Positions 33,324 through 42,664 of a stretch of 64,000 nucleotides of DNA are shown here, in pieces. Position 1 is the first letter of the stretch. Each line of letters begins with the position of its first letter. The translations under genes and the position numbers were made by a program. The notes beneath the pieces are model-generated. The model had not been told where the DNA came from. It did not search any database and was given only the letters and a program-made list of their open reading frames with translations. Origin of the DNA: Rhizobium sp. BK376 (GTDB lineage: Bacteria > Pseudomonadota > Alphaproteobacteria > Rhizobiales > Rhizobiaceae); NCBI RefSeq assembly GCF_004341625.1, contig NZ_SLZG01000018.1:41459-105458 (forward strand), read 5' to 3'.

Positions 33324-34955
33324 TCACGTAATAACCGTCGGGGCGGGGCGACCGGTGCGGCCCTTGATATCGGCGATATCCTGGGCGGCAGCGATGAGGT
33401 CGGCCAGCGCTTCCTGGGTCTCGATGTTATGGCGGGTCGGATCGGGTTCGTAGCGCTCGATATAGACGCGCAGCGTGGCGCCCGTCGTGCCGGTGCCCGA
33501 CAGACGGAAGACGACGCGGGAGCCGCCTTCGAAGAGGATACGGATGCCCTGATGCTGGCTGACGGATTTGTCGACCGGGTCGTGGTAGGCAAAATCGTCG
33601 GCGGCGGAAACGGTGAGGTCGCCGAACTTGCTGCCGGGCAGGGTGGCGAGCTTGTCGCGCAGCGCCTGGATCAGGCCATTGGCGGCATCGGTGTCGACGC
33701 CTTCATAGTCGTGGCGGGAATAGTAGTTGCGGCCATAGGTCGCCCAATGCTGGGTGACGATATCGATCACGCTTTCGCCGCGCACGGCAAGGATGTTCAG
33801 CCAGAGCAGCACGGCCCAGAGACCGTCCTTTTCGCGAACGTGGTTCGAGCCGGTGCCGGAACTTTCCTCGCCACAGATCGTCGCCATGCCGGCGTCGAGC
33901 AGGTTGCCGAAGAACTTCCAGCCGGTCGGCGTTTCATACATGCCGATGCCGCGCTTTTCGGCGACGCGGTCGGCTGCGCCTGATGTCGGCATGGAGCGGG
34001 CGATACCGGCAATGCCGTGCGAATAGCCGGGCGCCAGGTTGGCGTTGGCGGCAAGGATCGCCAGGCTGTCCGACGGGGTGACGTAGATGCCCTTGCCGAT
34101 GATGAGGTTGCGGTCGCCGTCGCCGTCGGATGCGGCGCCGAAATCGGGCGCATCGTCGCCGCTCATCATCTCGTCATAGAGGTCCTTGCAGTAGACCAGA
34201 TTGGGATCCGGGTGATGGCCGCCGAAATCGGGCAGCGGCAGGAAATTGCGAACGGAGCCGTCAGGGGCGCCGAGGCGCTTTTCGAAGATTTCCTTGGCGT
34301 AAGGTCCGGTGACGGCGCTCATCGCGTCGAAGGCGAGGCGGAAGCCGAGGCTGATCAGATTGCGGATCGCGCCGAAATCGAACAGTTCTTCCATGAGAGC
34401 GGCATAGTCCTCGACCGGGTCGATAACCGACACGATCATGCCGCCGATGTCTTCGCGGGCGATGCGATCGAGATTGATGTCCGGGAAATCGGCGATCTTG
34501 TAGCTATCGATTGTCTTGGAGCGCTCGAAGATCGCGTCGGTGATCTTTTCCGGAGCGGGGCCGCCGTTACCGATATTGTACTTGATGCCGAAATCTTCCG
34601 TCGGGCCGCCAGGATTGTGGCTGGCCGAAAGGATGATGCCGCCGAAGGCCTTGTACTTGCGGATGACGTTCGAGGCTGCGGGCGTCGAAAGGATACCGCC
34701 CTTGCCGACCATCACCTTGCCGAAGCCGTTGGCGGCGGCCATCTTGATGGCCTTCTGGATGACTTCTCTGTTGTAGTAGCGTCCGTCGCCACCGATGACC
34801 AGGCACTTGCCCTGGTATCCGTCAACCGAATCGAAGATCGACTGGATGAAGTTTTCAGCATAATTGGGCTGCTGGAAGACCGGGACCTTCTTGCGAAGCC
34901 CGGACGTGCCCGGTTTCTGGTCCTGGTAGGGTTTGGTCGGAACCGTTTTGATCAT
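33324..34955 (-). CDS. pgm: Phosphoglucomutase
   Basis: A 543-residue alpha-D-phosphohexomutase that interconverts glucose-1-phosphate and glucose-6-phosphate, giving the precursor for GlgC. The phosphoserine loop is ILSASHNPGGP near residue 110; the metal loop is DGDGDRNLI; the sugar loop is GEESSGTGSNH; the C-terminal phosphate site is RLSGTGTTGATLR. All four are intact. It starts four bases after the glgA stop region on the minus strand (glgA lies upstream), so it is in the same operon. Confidence 0.95.
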   Translation of the reverse strand: MIKTVPTKPYQDQKPGTSGLRKKVPVFQQPNYAENFIQSIFDSVDGYQGKCLVIGGDGRYYNREVIQKAIKMAAANGFGKVMVGKGGILSTPAASNVIRKYKAFGGIILSASHNPGGPTEDFGIKYNIGNGGPAPEKITDAIFERSKTIDSYKIADFPDINLDRIAREDIGGMIVSVIDPVEDYAALMEELFDFGAIRNLISLGFRLAFDAMSAVTGPYAKEIFEKRLGAPDGSVRNFLPLPDFGGHHPDPNLVYCKDLYDEMMSGDDAPDFGAASDGDGDRNLIIGKGIYVTPSDSLAILAANANLAPGYSHGIAGIARSMPTSGAADRVAEKRGIGMYETPTGWKFFGNLLDAGMATICGEESSGTGSNHVREKDGLWAVLLWLNILAVRGESVIDIVTQHWATYGRNYYSRHDYEGVDTDAANGLIQALRDKLATLPGSKFGDLTVSAADDFAYHDPVDKSVSQHQGIRILFEGGSRVVFRLSGTGTTGATLRVYIERYEPDPTRHNIETQEALADLIAAAQDIADIKGRTGRPAPTVIT

Positions 34956-34959
34956 CGGA

Positions 34960-36402
34960 TTACATGCCTTTCGAGACGAGGCTGGAATAAAGGGCAGCGT
35001 AGCGCTCCGCGCTCTTTCCCCAGGACACGTCGGATTTCATGCCCTGCTTTTGCATCTGCGTCCAGAGTTTTCGGTCGTGGAAAAGGTGGATGGCGCGTCG
35101 TATTGCCTGCAAAAGTCCGTCGGAGGTGACAGGAGAAAACTGGAGGCCGGTTGCCACTTTCGCCGAGAGTGCCGCATGGTTGGCGTTGATGATGGTGTCG
35201 TTCAGGCCGCCGGTGCGCGCGACGATCGGAATGCAGCCGTAACGCAGGCCGTAGAGCTGGGTCAATCCGCAGGGCTCGAAGCGCGACGGGATGATGATCG
35301 CGTCGCAACCGGCTTGCATCAGATGCGACATCGGCTCGTTATAGCCGACCGCAACGCCAACCCGGCCGCGATGGCTGCCGGCGGCGGCCAGAAGCGCACC
35401 TTCGAGGGCCGCATCGCCGGCGCCGAGAATGGCGAGCTTGCCGCCCAGAGAAACGATTTCGTCCACCGTGTCGGCCACCAGGTCCATGCCCTTCTGCCAG
35501 GTCAGGCGGCTGACGACACAGAAGATCGGCCCATCATCCTCATCGAGGCTGAAATGCTCGGCGATAGCCTTGCGGTTTTCATCACGGTTCTTCAGCGTCG
35601 CCAGACCGAAGTTGCGGGCGATCATGGCGTCGGTTTCGGGATTCCAGATGTCCGCGTCGATGCCGTTCACTATGCCGTGAAGACTGTTGATACGGCTGGC
35701 GATCACCCCTTCGAGGCCCATGCCGAATTCGGGCGTCAAAATTTCTTCGGCATAGGAGGGGCTGACTGTCGTGATGGCGTGAGCGGTCTGTAGCCCGCCC
35801 TTGAGGAAACCGACATCGCCGTAATATTCGACGCCTTCCATCGAGAAGGCGTGCGCCGGCAGCCTGAGGCCAGGGAAAATATCGGACCCGAACTGGCCCT
35901 GGAACGCAATATTGTGGATGGTCAGAACGCTCGGCAGTTCCGGCGTCGGATAGTAGCGCATGTAGACCGGCACCAAGGCGGACTGCCAGTCATGGGCGTG
36001 GACGAGATCGGGGCGCCAGCCCGGCATGCGGCCCGCGGCGATTTCCGAACCGGCGAGCGACAGCGCTGCAAAGCGGCGCCAGTTGTCCGGGTAATCCTTG
36101 CCAGCCGGGTCGACATAGGGACCGCCCCTGCGGCTGTAATAAGCAGGGGAATCGAGCACGAGGATAGAAGCACCATCATGTTCGACTTCGAGAACCGTCG
36201 CTTCCTCGCCGAGAAGATCGTCGAAGGTGAGCCGCGGGACCGGATGCCGGATCGCGTTCATGACAGCGGGATAGCCCGGAACCAGCGTCTTCGTCTCGAC
36301 GCCGTGGGGGTTTAGCGCAACTGGCAGGGCGCCGACCACATCGGCCAGGCCCCCTGTCTTGATCAAAGGGAAGACTTCGGACGAAACCGAAAGAACTTTC
36401 AT
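34960..36402 (-). CDS. glgA: Glycogen synthase (ADP-glucose type)
   Basis: A 480-residue GT5 glycosyltransferase that transfers glucose from ADP-glucose to the growing alpha-1,4 chain. The N-terminal donor motif KTGGLADVVGALP is present near residue 15, as are HAHDWQSALVP, SRLTWQKGMDLV and the C-terminal PSRFEPCGLTQLYGLRYG with TGGLNDTI. Length matches the family. It lies 26 bases after glgC and four bases before pgm. Confidence 0.96.
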   Translation of the reverse strand: MKVLSVSSEVFPLIKTGGLADVVGALPVALNPHGVETKTLVPGYPAVMNAIRHPVPRLTFDDLLGEEATVLEVEHDGASILVLDSPAYYSRRGGPYVDPAGKDYPDNWRRFAALSLAGSEIAAGRMPGWRPDLVHAHDWQSALVPVYMRYYPTPELPSVLTIHNIAFQGQFGSDIFPGLRLPAHAFSMEGVEYYGDVGFLKGGLQTAHAITTVSPSYAEEILTPEFGMGLEGVIASRINSLHGIVNGIDADIWNPETDAMIARNFGLATLKNRDENRKAIAEHFSLDEDDGPIFCVVSRLTWQKGMDLVADTVDEIVSLGGKLAILGAGDAALEGALLAAAGSHRGRVGVAVGYNEPMSHLMQAGCDAIIIPSRFEPCGLTQLYGLRYGCIPIVARTGGLNDTIINANHAALSAKVATGLQFSPVTSDGLLQAIRRAIHLFHDRKLWTQMQKQGMKSDVSWGKSAERYAALYSSLVSKGM

Positions 36403-36428
36403 TTAAGAATATCCAGTTCGTTTCTTCT

Positions 36429-37691
36429 TCAAATATCGAGCTTGTCTATCATCGTCTGCGTAATCAGGCATATGCCGTTTTCGGTGCGGCGGAAGCGCTT
36501 GGCGTCGAGATCGGGATCTTCCCCGACGATCAGCCCTTCGGGAATGGTCACGCCGTGATCGATCACCACATTCTTGAGCTGGGCGCGCCGGCCGATCTTG
36601 ACGCTCGGCAGGATGACCGCTCCCTCCAGCTTCGAGTAGGAGTTAGCGCGCACGCCGGTAAACAGCAGGCTGTTGTAGAGGCTGGCGCCCGAAATGATGC
36701 AATCGCCGGCCACAAGCGAGGAGATCGCCGAGCCGCGGCGGTCTTCGTCGTCATGGACGAACTTGGCCGGCGGGTTGATTTCGGCATAGGTCCAGATCGG
36801 CCAGGACTTGTCGTAGATGTCGAGTTCCGGAACGATCGCCGTCAGGTCGATATTGGCCTGCCAGTAGGCATCGACCGTGCCGACGTCGCGCCAGTAGGGC
36901 TCGCGTTCGAAATCCGAGCGGACGCAGGATTGCGCGAAGCGGTGGGCGACGGCTTTGCCGTTCTTGACGATGTAAGGAATGATGTCCTTGCCGAAGTCGC
37001 GGCTGGAATTCGGGTCGGCTGCATCACGACGCAGTTCCTCGATGAGGAACTTGGTGTGGAAGACGTAGATGCCCATCGAGGCAAATGCGCTATCCGGCTT
37101 TCCGGGGATGGCCGGCGGGTCGGCGGGCTTTTCGACGAAATCGATGATTCGGTCGTTTTCATCGACGTGGACGACACCGAAGCCTACCGCTTCCATGCGC
37201 GGCACTTCCAGGCAGCCGATGGTGACGTCGGCGCCGGAATCGACGTGCTGCTGCAGCATCCACTCGTAGTCCATCTTGTAGACGTGGTCGCCGGCGAGGA
37301 TGACCATGTATTCGGGACCATAGGGCTCGATGATGTCGATGTTCTGATAGACCGCATCCGCGGTGCCTTCATACCATTGCGTCTCGGAGACGCGCTGGGA
37401 GGCGGGCAGGATGTCGAAGCTCTCGTTTCGTTCCGGGCGGAAGAAGTTCCAGCCGCGCTGCATGTGGCGGATCAGCGAATGCGCCTTGTACTGCGTCGCG
37501 ACACCGATGCGGCGGATGCCCGAGTTGAGGGCGTTGGAGAGGGCGAAGTCGATGATGCGGGCCTTGCCACCGAAGTAGACGGCGGGCTTGGCGCGCTTGT
37601 CTGTGAGTTCCTTCAAGCGGCTGCCACGACCGCCGGCAAGAACATAGGCCATCGCATCGCGGGCGAGCGGTTGGATACGTTTTTCTACCAT
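36429..37691 (-). CDS. glgC: Glucose-1-phosphate adenylyltransferase
   Basis: A 420-residue ADP-glucose pyrophosphorylase, the committed step of glycogen synthesis, making ADP-glucose from ATP and glucose-1-phosphate. The pyrophosphorylase motif is YVLAGGRGSRLKELTDKRAKPAV near residue 16; further marks are GTADAVYQNID, ILAGDHVYKMDY and the C-terminal beta-helix with INPPAKFVHDDEDRRGSAISSLVAGDCIISGA. Enzymes of this type are allosterically activated, in rhizobia typically by fructose-6-phosphate and pyruvate. It starts 21 bases after glgB. Confidence 0.96.
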   Translation of the reverse strand: MVEKRIQPLARDAMAYVLAGGRGSRLKELTDKRAKPAVYFGGKARIIDFALSNALNSGIRRIGVATQYKAHSLIRHMQRGWNFFRPERNESFDILPASQRVSETQWYEGTADAVYQNIDIIEPYGPEYMVILAGDHVYKMDYEWMLQQHVDSGADVTIGCLEVPRMEAVGFGVVHVDENDRIIDFVEKPADPPAIPGKPDSAFASMGIYVFHTKFLIEELRRDAADPNSSRDFGKDIIPYIVKNGKAVAHRFAQSCVRSDFEREPYWRDVGTVDAYWQANIDLTAIVPELDIYDKSWPIWTYAEINPPAKFVHDDEDRRGSAISSLVAGDCIISGASLYNSLLFTGVRANSYSKLEGAVILPSVKIGRRAQLKNVVIDHGVTIPEGLIVGEDPDLDAKRFRRTENGICLITQTMIDKLDI

Positions 37692-37712
37692 TTCATCCTC
37701 CCCTGATTGGTC

Positions 37713-39920
37713 TTAGAATTCCGGCTCCAGCATGATAGTCGCCAGGGGCGGCAGCGTTATGTTCGCCATTATATCTCCGCCTGCGCTGACGGCCTGCACA
37801 CGTCCGCCGTTGCCTTTGCCGCTGCCGCCATAGATGTCGGCATCGGTATTCAAGATCTCGCGCCAGCGGCCGGCGGCCGGCAGGCGCAGAGCATAGTTCT
37901 CCCGATAGACGGGCGTAAAATTGGTGATGACGGCCACCGGCTTCTCGCCCGGCGCCTTGCGCAGCCATGCGAAAACCGAGTTCTGATCGTCATCGACGAC
38001 AAGCCACTCGAAGCCGTCGCCTTCGCAATCCCTGGCGTGCATGGCAGGCTTGCTGCGGTAAGTGAAGTTCAGGTCGCGCACGAGGCGGCGCATGCCTTCG
38101 TGCATGCGGTATTGCAGCAGGTTCCAGTCCAGCGAACTTGCCTCGTTCCACTCGCTCCACTGGGCAAATTCCTGGCCCATGAAGAGCAGCTTCTTGCCGG
38201 GATAGCCCCACATATAGGCGTAGTAGGCGCGCAGGTTCGCAAACTTTTGCCAGTCGTCGCCGGACATCTTGGCGATCAACGATCCCTTGCCGTGCACGAC
38301 CTCGTCATGGGAGAGCGGCAGGACGAAATTTTCCGAGAAAGCGTAGATCAGGCCGAAGGTCAGCTCGTTGTGGTGGTACTTGCGATAGACGGGCTCACGG
38401 GCGAGATAGCTCAGCGTGTCGTGCATGAAGCCCATGTTCCACTTGAAGCCGAAGCCCAACCCACCTTCGTGGACCGGTGCGGAAACTTTCGGCCAGGACG
38501 TGGATTCTTCGGCAATGGTCATGACGCCCGTGTTGTTGCCATAGAAGCGGGTGTTGACTTCCTGCAGGAAGCGGACGGCCTCGAGGTTTTCGTTGCCGCC
38601 ATATTCGTTCGGGATCCATTCGCCGTGCTTGCGCGAATAGTCGAGGTAGAGCATCGAGGCCACAGCATCGACGCGCAGACCGTCGAGATGGAACTTTTCC
38701 GCCCAGTAGAGGGCATTGTTCATCAGGTAGGACACAACTTCCGTGCGGCCGAAATTGTAGATCGCGGTGTTCCAGTCCGGATGGAAGCCTTTGCGCGGAT
38801 CGGCATGCTCGTAGAGCGCCGTGCCGTCGAACCAACGGAGCCCATGCTCGTCGGTCGGGAAATGCGCCGGCACCCAGTCGAGGATGACGCCGATGCCGAC
38901 CTTGTGGCAGCCGTTGACGAAGCGGGCAAAGCCCTCAGGTTCGCCAAAGCGTGCCGTCGGTGCATAGAGACCGGTCGTCTGGTAACCCCAAGAGGGATCG
39001 TATGGATGTTCCGTGATCGGCATGAACTCGATATGGGTGAAGCCCATATCAGTGCAGTAGGGGATGAGCCGCGCAGCCAGCTCGTCCCATGACAGCATCG
39101 AGCCGTCGTCGTGGCGCTGCCAGGAGGCGGCGTGGACTTCGTAGATCGAAATCGGCTGACGACGCTGGTCGACCTGCGACCAGTGCTTGCGGTGAGCCTC
39201 GTCTTCCCATACCTGCGTCAATTCCCCGGTCGTAACCGAAGCATTCTTCGGCCGCAATTCGCTGCGCCGGGCGAAGGGATCGGCCTTCAGGGGAAGCACG
39301 ACGCCGTCCTTGCCCCTGATCTCGAACTTGTAGGTGACGCCTGCCGGAACATCCGGCGCGAAGATTTCCCATATGCCGGAATCGGAGCGGAAGCGCATGG
39401 CGTGGCGCCGGCCGTCCCAATTGTTGAAGTCGCCAACGACGGAAACGCGCTGCGCGTTCGGCGCCCAGACCGCAAAATGGAAACCCTGAACGCCTTCGTG
39501 CTTCAAGGGATGGGCGCCCATCTTGTCGAACAGCCGCAGATGCGATCCCTGCCGGGCGTAATAGTCGTCCATGGGCCCAAGGACCGGGCCGAAGCTGTAG
39601 GGATCGGTCACCGCCCATTCCGCGTCGCCACGCCGGGCGCGGTAGCGCACCGGCTGAAGCTTCGACAGGGAGACCTTGCCAGCGAAGAACCCTTCCGGAT
39701 CAAGGCTCTCCAGCTCGCCGAGGGGCGAGCCGTCCAGCGCCATGGCGGTTACCGCTTCCGCTCCGGGAATGAAGCAGCGCGCGATGTAACCGCCATTTGC
39801 GGGATGCACGCCGAGTATGGAAAAAGGATCGGAATGCCTGCCGGCGAGAACGCTTGCGATCTCTTCTGTCGAAATGTTCTCGGAAACGTCTGTTTCGCCG
39901 GCGGGCTTCTGCTTTTTCAT
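37713..39920 (-). CDS. glgB: 1,4-alpha-glucan branching enzyme
   Basis: A 735-residue GH13 enzyme that makes alpha-1,6 branches. It has an N-terminal N1 extension, a CBM48 domain (FHFAVWAPNAQRVSVVGDFNNWDGR), the catalytic barrel with Asp in LRVDAVASMLYLDYSRK and Glu in TIAEESTSWP, and region IV PLSHDEVVHGKGSL. It overlaps the glgP stop by four bases (ATGA) and is followed by glgC after 21 bases. Confidence 0.96.
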   Translation of the reverse strand: MKKQKPAGETDVSENISTEEIASVLAGRHSDPFSILGVHPANGGYIARCFIPGAEAVTAMALDGSPLGELESLDPEGFFAGKVSLSKLQPVRYRARRGDAEWAVTDPYSFGPVLGPMDDYYARQGSHLRLFDKMGAHPLKHEGVQGFHFAVWAPNAQRVSVVGDFNNWDGRRHAMRFRSDSGIWEIFAPDVPAGVTYKFEIRGKDGVVLPLKADPFARRSELRPKNASVTTGELTQVWEDEAHRKHWSQVDQRRQPISIYEVHAASWQRHDDGSMLSWDELAARLIPYCTDMGFTHIEFMPITEHPYDPSWGYQTTGLYAPTARFGEPEGFARFVNGCHKVGIGVILDWVPAHFPTDEHGLRWFDGTALYEHADPRKGFHPDWNTAIYNFGRTEVVSYLMNNALYWAEKFHLDGLRVDAVASMLYLDYSRKHGEWIPNEYGGNENLEAVRFLQEVNTRFYGNNTGVMTIAEESTSWPKVSAPVHEGGLGFGFKWNMGFMHDTLSYLAREPVYRKYHHNELTFGLIYAFSENFVLPLSHDEVVHGKGSLIAKMSGDDWQKFANLRAYYAYMWGYPGKKLLFMGQEFAQWSEWNEASSLDWNLLQYRMHEGMRRLVRDLNFTYRSKPAMHARDCEGDGFEWLVVDDDQNSVFAWLRKAPGEKPVAVITNFTPVYRENYALRLPAAGRWREILNTDADIYGGSGKGNGGRVQAVSAGGDIMANITLPPLATIMLEPEF

Positions 39921-42379
39921 CCCGCTCTCCAGATTTCATCGGCATATTGCCGGATCGTACGGTCGGAAGAGAACCAGCCCATGCGGGCCGTGTTGCAGAT
40001 CGTCTTCGAATACCATTCCGACGGCTTGGCCCAAAGCGCATCGACGTCGCGCTGAGCTGCCGCATAGGCATCGAAATCGGCCGCAACCATGAACCAGTCG
40101 TGGGCATAGATACCCTCGATCAGGCCGGTAAAGCGGTTGCGGTCGTCGGGCGAGAACACGCCGGAGCTGATGGCGGCGAGTGCCTGGGCAAGCTCGCGGG
40201 ATTGCTCGATGACCTTGCGAGGATCATGGCCGTCGCTGCGGGCCTTCGCGACTTCATCTGCCGTCATGCCGAAGATGACGATATTGTCAGCGCCGACATT
40301 GTCACGCATCTCGACATTGGCGCCGTCGAGCGTGCCGATCGTCAGCGCGCCGTTCAGCGCAAACTTCATGTTGCCGGTGCCTGACGCTTCCATGCCGGCA
40401 GTCGAAATCTGCTCGGAGAGATCGGCGGCCGGAACCATAACCTCGGCAAGCGAGACATTGTAGTTCGGAACGAAGACCACCTTCAGCAGGCCGCGTACCG
40501 ACGGGTCGTTGTTGATCACGCGGGCAACGTCGTTGATCAGTTTGATGATCAGCTTGGCGTTGTGGTAGCTCGGTGCCGCCTTGCCGGCGAACAGCTTTAC
40601 GCGCGGCTGCCAGTCCAGCTCGGGCCGCGAGCGGATCTGATCGTAGAGCGCGACAGTCTCGATGATGTTGAGAAGCTGGCGCTTGTATTCGTGGATACGC
40701 TTGATCTGGATGTCGAACATCGCGTTGGGATCGAGCTTGATGCCCATGCGCTGTGCGACGAGGTTGGAGAGCCGCACCTTGTTGTCGCGCTTGACGGCCG
40801 CGAACTTCTGCTGGAAGGCGCTGTCGCGGGCAAAGGCGTCGAGCGGTTTCAGCTTTTCCGCATCATCGAGGAAATCGTCGCCGATCGTCTCGCGGATCAG
40901 GCCGGTCAGGCCGGGGTTGCACTGCATCAGCCAGCGGCGCGGCGTAATCCCGTTCGTCTTGTTGTTGATACGATCGGGATAGAGGCGGTGCAGGTCGGCA
41001 AAGACCGTGACCTTCATCAGGTCGGTGTGCAGGGCGGAGACGCCGTTGATCGAGTGCGAGCCGACGAAGGCGAGGTTGCCCATGCGCACCCGGCGATCGC
41101 CACCTTCGTCGATCAGGGAGATCGAGCGGACCTCGGTGTCGTTGAAGTTGCGCTCCTTGCGCGCCTCGACCAGGACCTTGGCGTTGATCGCGTAGATGAT
41201 CTGCACATGGCGCGGCAGCATGCGCTCCAGCAGCGGGACGGGCCAGCTTTCGAGCGCTTCCGGCAGAAGCGTGTGGTTGGTGTAGGAGAAGGTGCGGCGG
41301 GTCAGGTCCCATGCGGCATCGAACTCGATGCCGTGAACGTCGCAGAGCAGACGCATCAGCTCGATGACCGAGATTGCCGGATGGGTATCGTTGAGCTGGA
41401 TCGCGACCTTGTCGGGCAGCGAGGTCAGGTCGTCATACTGCTGCAGATGACGGCGGAGGATGTCCTGCAGCGAAGCGGAGGAGAAGAAGAACTCCTGGCG
41501 CAGGCGCAGTTCCTGGCCGGCAGGGGTCGCATCGGCCGGATAGAGAACGCGGGTCAGGCTTTCTGCCTTGTTGCTTTCGCGCAGCGCGCCGATGTGATCG
41601 CCAGCGTTGAAGGCGGCAAGCAGGATCGGGTCGATTGGCTGTGCCGACCAGAGACGCAGCGTATTGACGCGATTGCCGCGCCAGCCGACTACGGGCGTGT
41701 CGAAGGCGGCCGCGATAACGCGCTCAGCCGGCTTCCAGACGTAGCGCGGCTGATCGTCATGGCCGGTGACGAACTCGACGGAGCCGCCGAAGCCGATTTC
41801 ATAGGCGCTTTCGCGGCGCTCGAATTCCCAAGGGTTGCCATGGGCGAGCCAGGTTTCCGGCAGCTCGACCTGCCAGCCGTCAGCCATCTGCTGGCGGAAG
41901 AGGCCATGGACGTAGCGGATGCCGTAGCCGTAGGCAGGCACGTCGACCGTCGCCATCGACTCCATGAAACAGGCGGCGAGACGGCCAAGGCCACCGTTGC
42001 CGAGTGCCGCGTCCGGCTCCAGCCCGGCAATCACGTTGATATCGACGCCGAGCGAAGTGAGCGCGCCACTGATCTCTTCCATCAGGCCGAGGTTGGAAAC
42101 GGCGTCGCGCATCAGGCGCCCGATGAGGAATTCGAGGGATAGGTAGTAAACGCGCTTTGCACCTGTCGCATAGGTCTTGCGCGTCGAATCCATCCACTTG
42201 TCGATGATGCGGTCACGAATGACGAGGATCGTGGCGGTCAGCCAGTCATGGGGCTTTGCGACCTTGGCATCCTTGCCGATACGGTATGTCAGGCGTTCAA
42301 TGATTTCTTCCGCAAGAATTTCCGGGCGGGAACTGCGAGGGGCCGGGGTAGGGAGTGTGGCCTTGGTCGGGGTGTTCAT
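39917..42379 (-). CDS. glgP: Glycogen phosphorylase
   Basis: An 820-residue GT35 phosphorylase that releases glucose-1-phosphate from glycogen. The start at the ATG at 42379 (MNTPTKATLPTP) is preferred over the one at 42430 because a short leader precedes the conserved HDWLTAT region; the ribosome site GAGAG is weak. The PLP lysine is in EASGTGNMKFALNGALTIGTLDG near residue 670. Other marks are GGLGRLAACFMESMAT and HEYKRQLLN. First gene of the operon glgP-glgB-glgC-glgA-pgm-glgX. An EcfG-type promoter match lies about 215 bases upstream. Confidence 0.95.
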   Translation of the reverse strand: MNTPTKATLPTPAPRSSRPEILAEEIIERLTYRIGKDAKVAKPHDWLTATILVIRDRIIDKWMDSTRKTYATGAKRVYYLSLEFLIGRLMRDAVSNLGLMEEISGALTSLGVDINVIAGLEPDAALGNGGLGRLAACFMESMATVDVPAYGYGIRYVHGLFRQQMADGWQVELPETWLAHGNPWEFERRESAYEIGFGGSVEFVTGHDDQPRYVWKPAERVIAAAFDTPVVGWRGNRVNTLRLWSAQPIDPILLAAFNAGDHIGALRESNKAESLTRVLYPADATPAGQELRLRQEFFFSSASLQDILRRHLQQYDDLTSLPDKVAIQLNDTHPAISVIELMRLLCDVHGIEFDAAWDLTRRTFSYTNHTLLPEALESWPVPLLERMLPRHVQIIYAINAKVLVEARKERNFNDTEVRSISLIDEGGDRRVRMGNLAFVGSHSINGVSALHTDLMKVTVFADLHRLYPDRINNKTNGITPRRWLMQCNPGLTGLIRETIGDDFLDDAEKLKPLDAFARDSAFQQKFAAVKRDNKVRLSNLVAQRMGIKLDPNAMFDIQIKRIHEYKRQLLNIIETVALYDQIRSRPELDWQPRVKLFAGKAAPSYHNAKLIIKLINDVARVINNDPSVRGLLKVVFVPNYNVSLAEVMVPAADLSEQISTAGMEASGTGNMKFALNGALTIGTLDGANVEMRDNVGADNIVIFGMTADEVAKARSDGHDPRKVIEQSRELAQALAAISSGVFSPDDRNRFTGLIEGIYAHDWFMVAADFDAYAAAQRDVDALWAKPSEWYSKTICNTARMGWFSSDRTIRQYADEIWRAG

Positions 42380-42593
42380 GGGGTCTCTCGCCAATTTTGA
42401 TTTTATTTTCAGAAGGTTATATCTGATCAAATCGTTTTGCCATTCACATTTCAGCAGCCAGTTTATGCACCCTTATGCTGCAGTTGCAATATGGGATCGG
42501 AGCAAATGCAAAATTTGGCCTATAGCTTCTCGCATTGTCTAAAAGAACTTGATTTCGATTGGTTTTCCCGATTTTATCCGCGGATCGACGAAT

Positions 42594-42619
42594 AACGAAA
42601 AGCCGCTCCGGATTGTTCC
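42594..42619 (-). promoter_or_regulatory. Candidate EcfG (general stress) promoter for the glycogen operon
   Basis: Read leftward: GGAAC, 17 bases, CGTT, a full match to the alphaproteobacterial EcfG/RpoE2 consensus GGAAC-N16/17-CGTT. Transcription would start near 42587 and give a leader of about 208 bases to glgP. The match lies inside the right-hand gene's terminator hairpin. One chance match per 64 kb is expected for this pattern, so this is a candidate only. Confidence 0.4.
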
Positions 42620-42629
42620 GAAGCGGCTT
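42600..42629 (-). terminator. Terminator of the Tad-like VWA gene
   Basis: AAGCCGCTTCGGA, the loop ACAA and TCCGGAGCGGCTT (read leftward) pair over 12 of 13 positions and run into TTTTCGTT. It lies 36 bases after the stop of the gene at 42665 and separates it from glgP. Confidence 0.82.
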
Positions 42630-42664
42630 CTTATTTGGTAGCAATTTCTTGGGAACTGTTTTCG

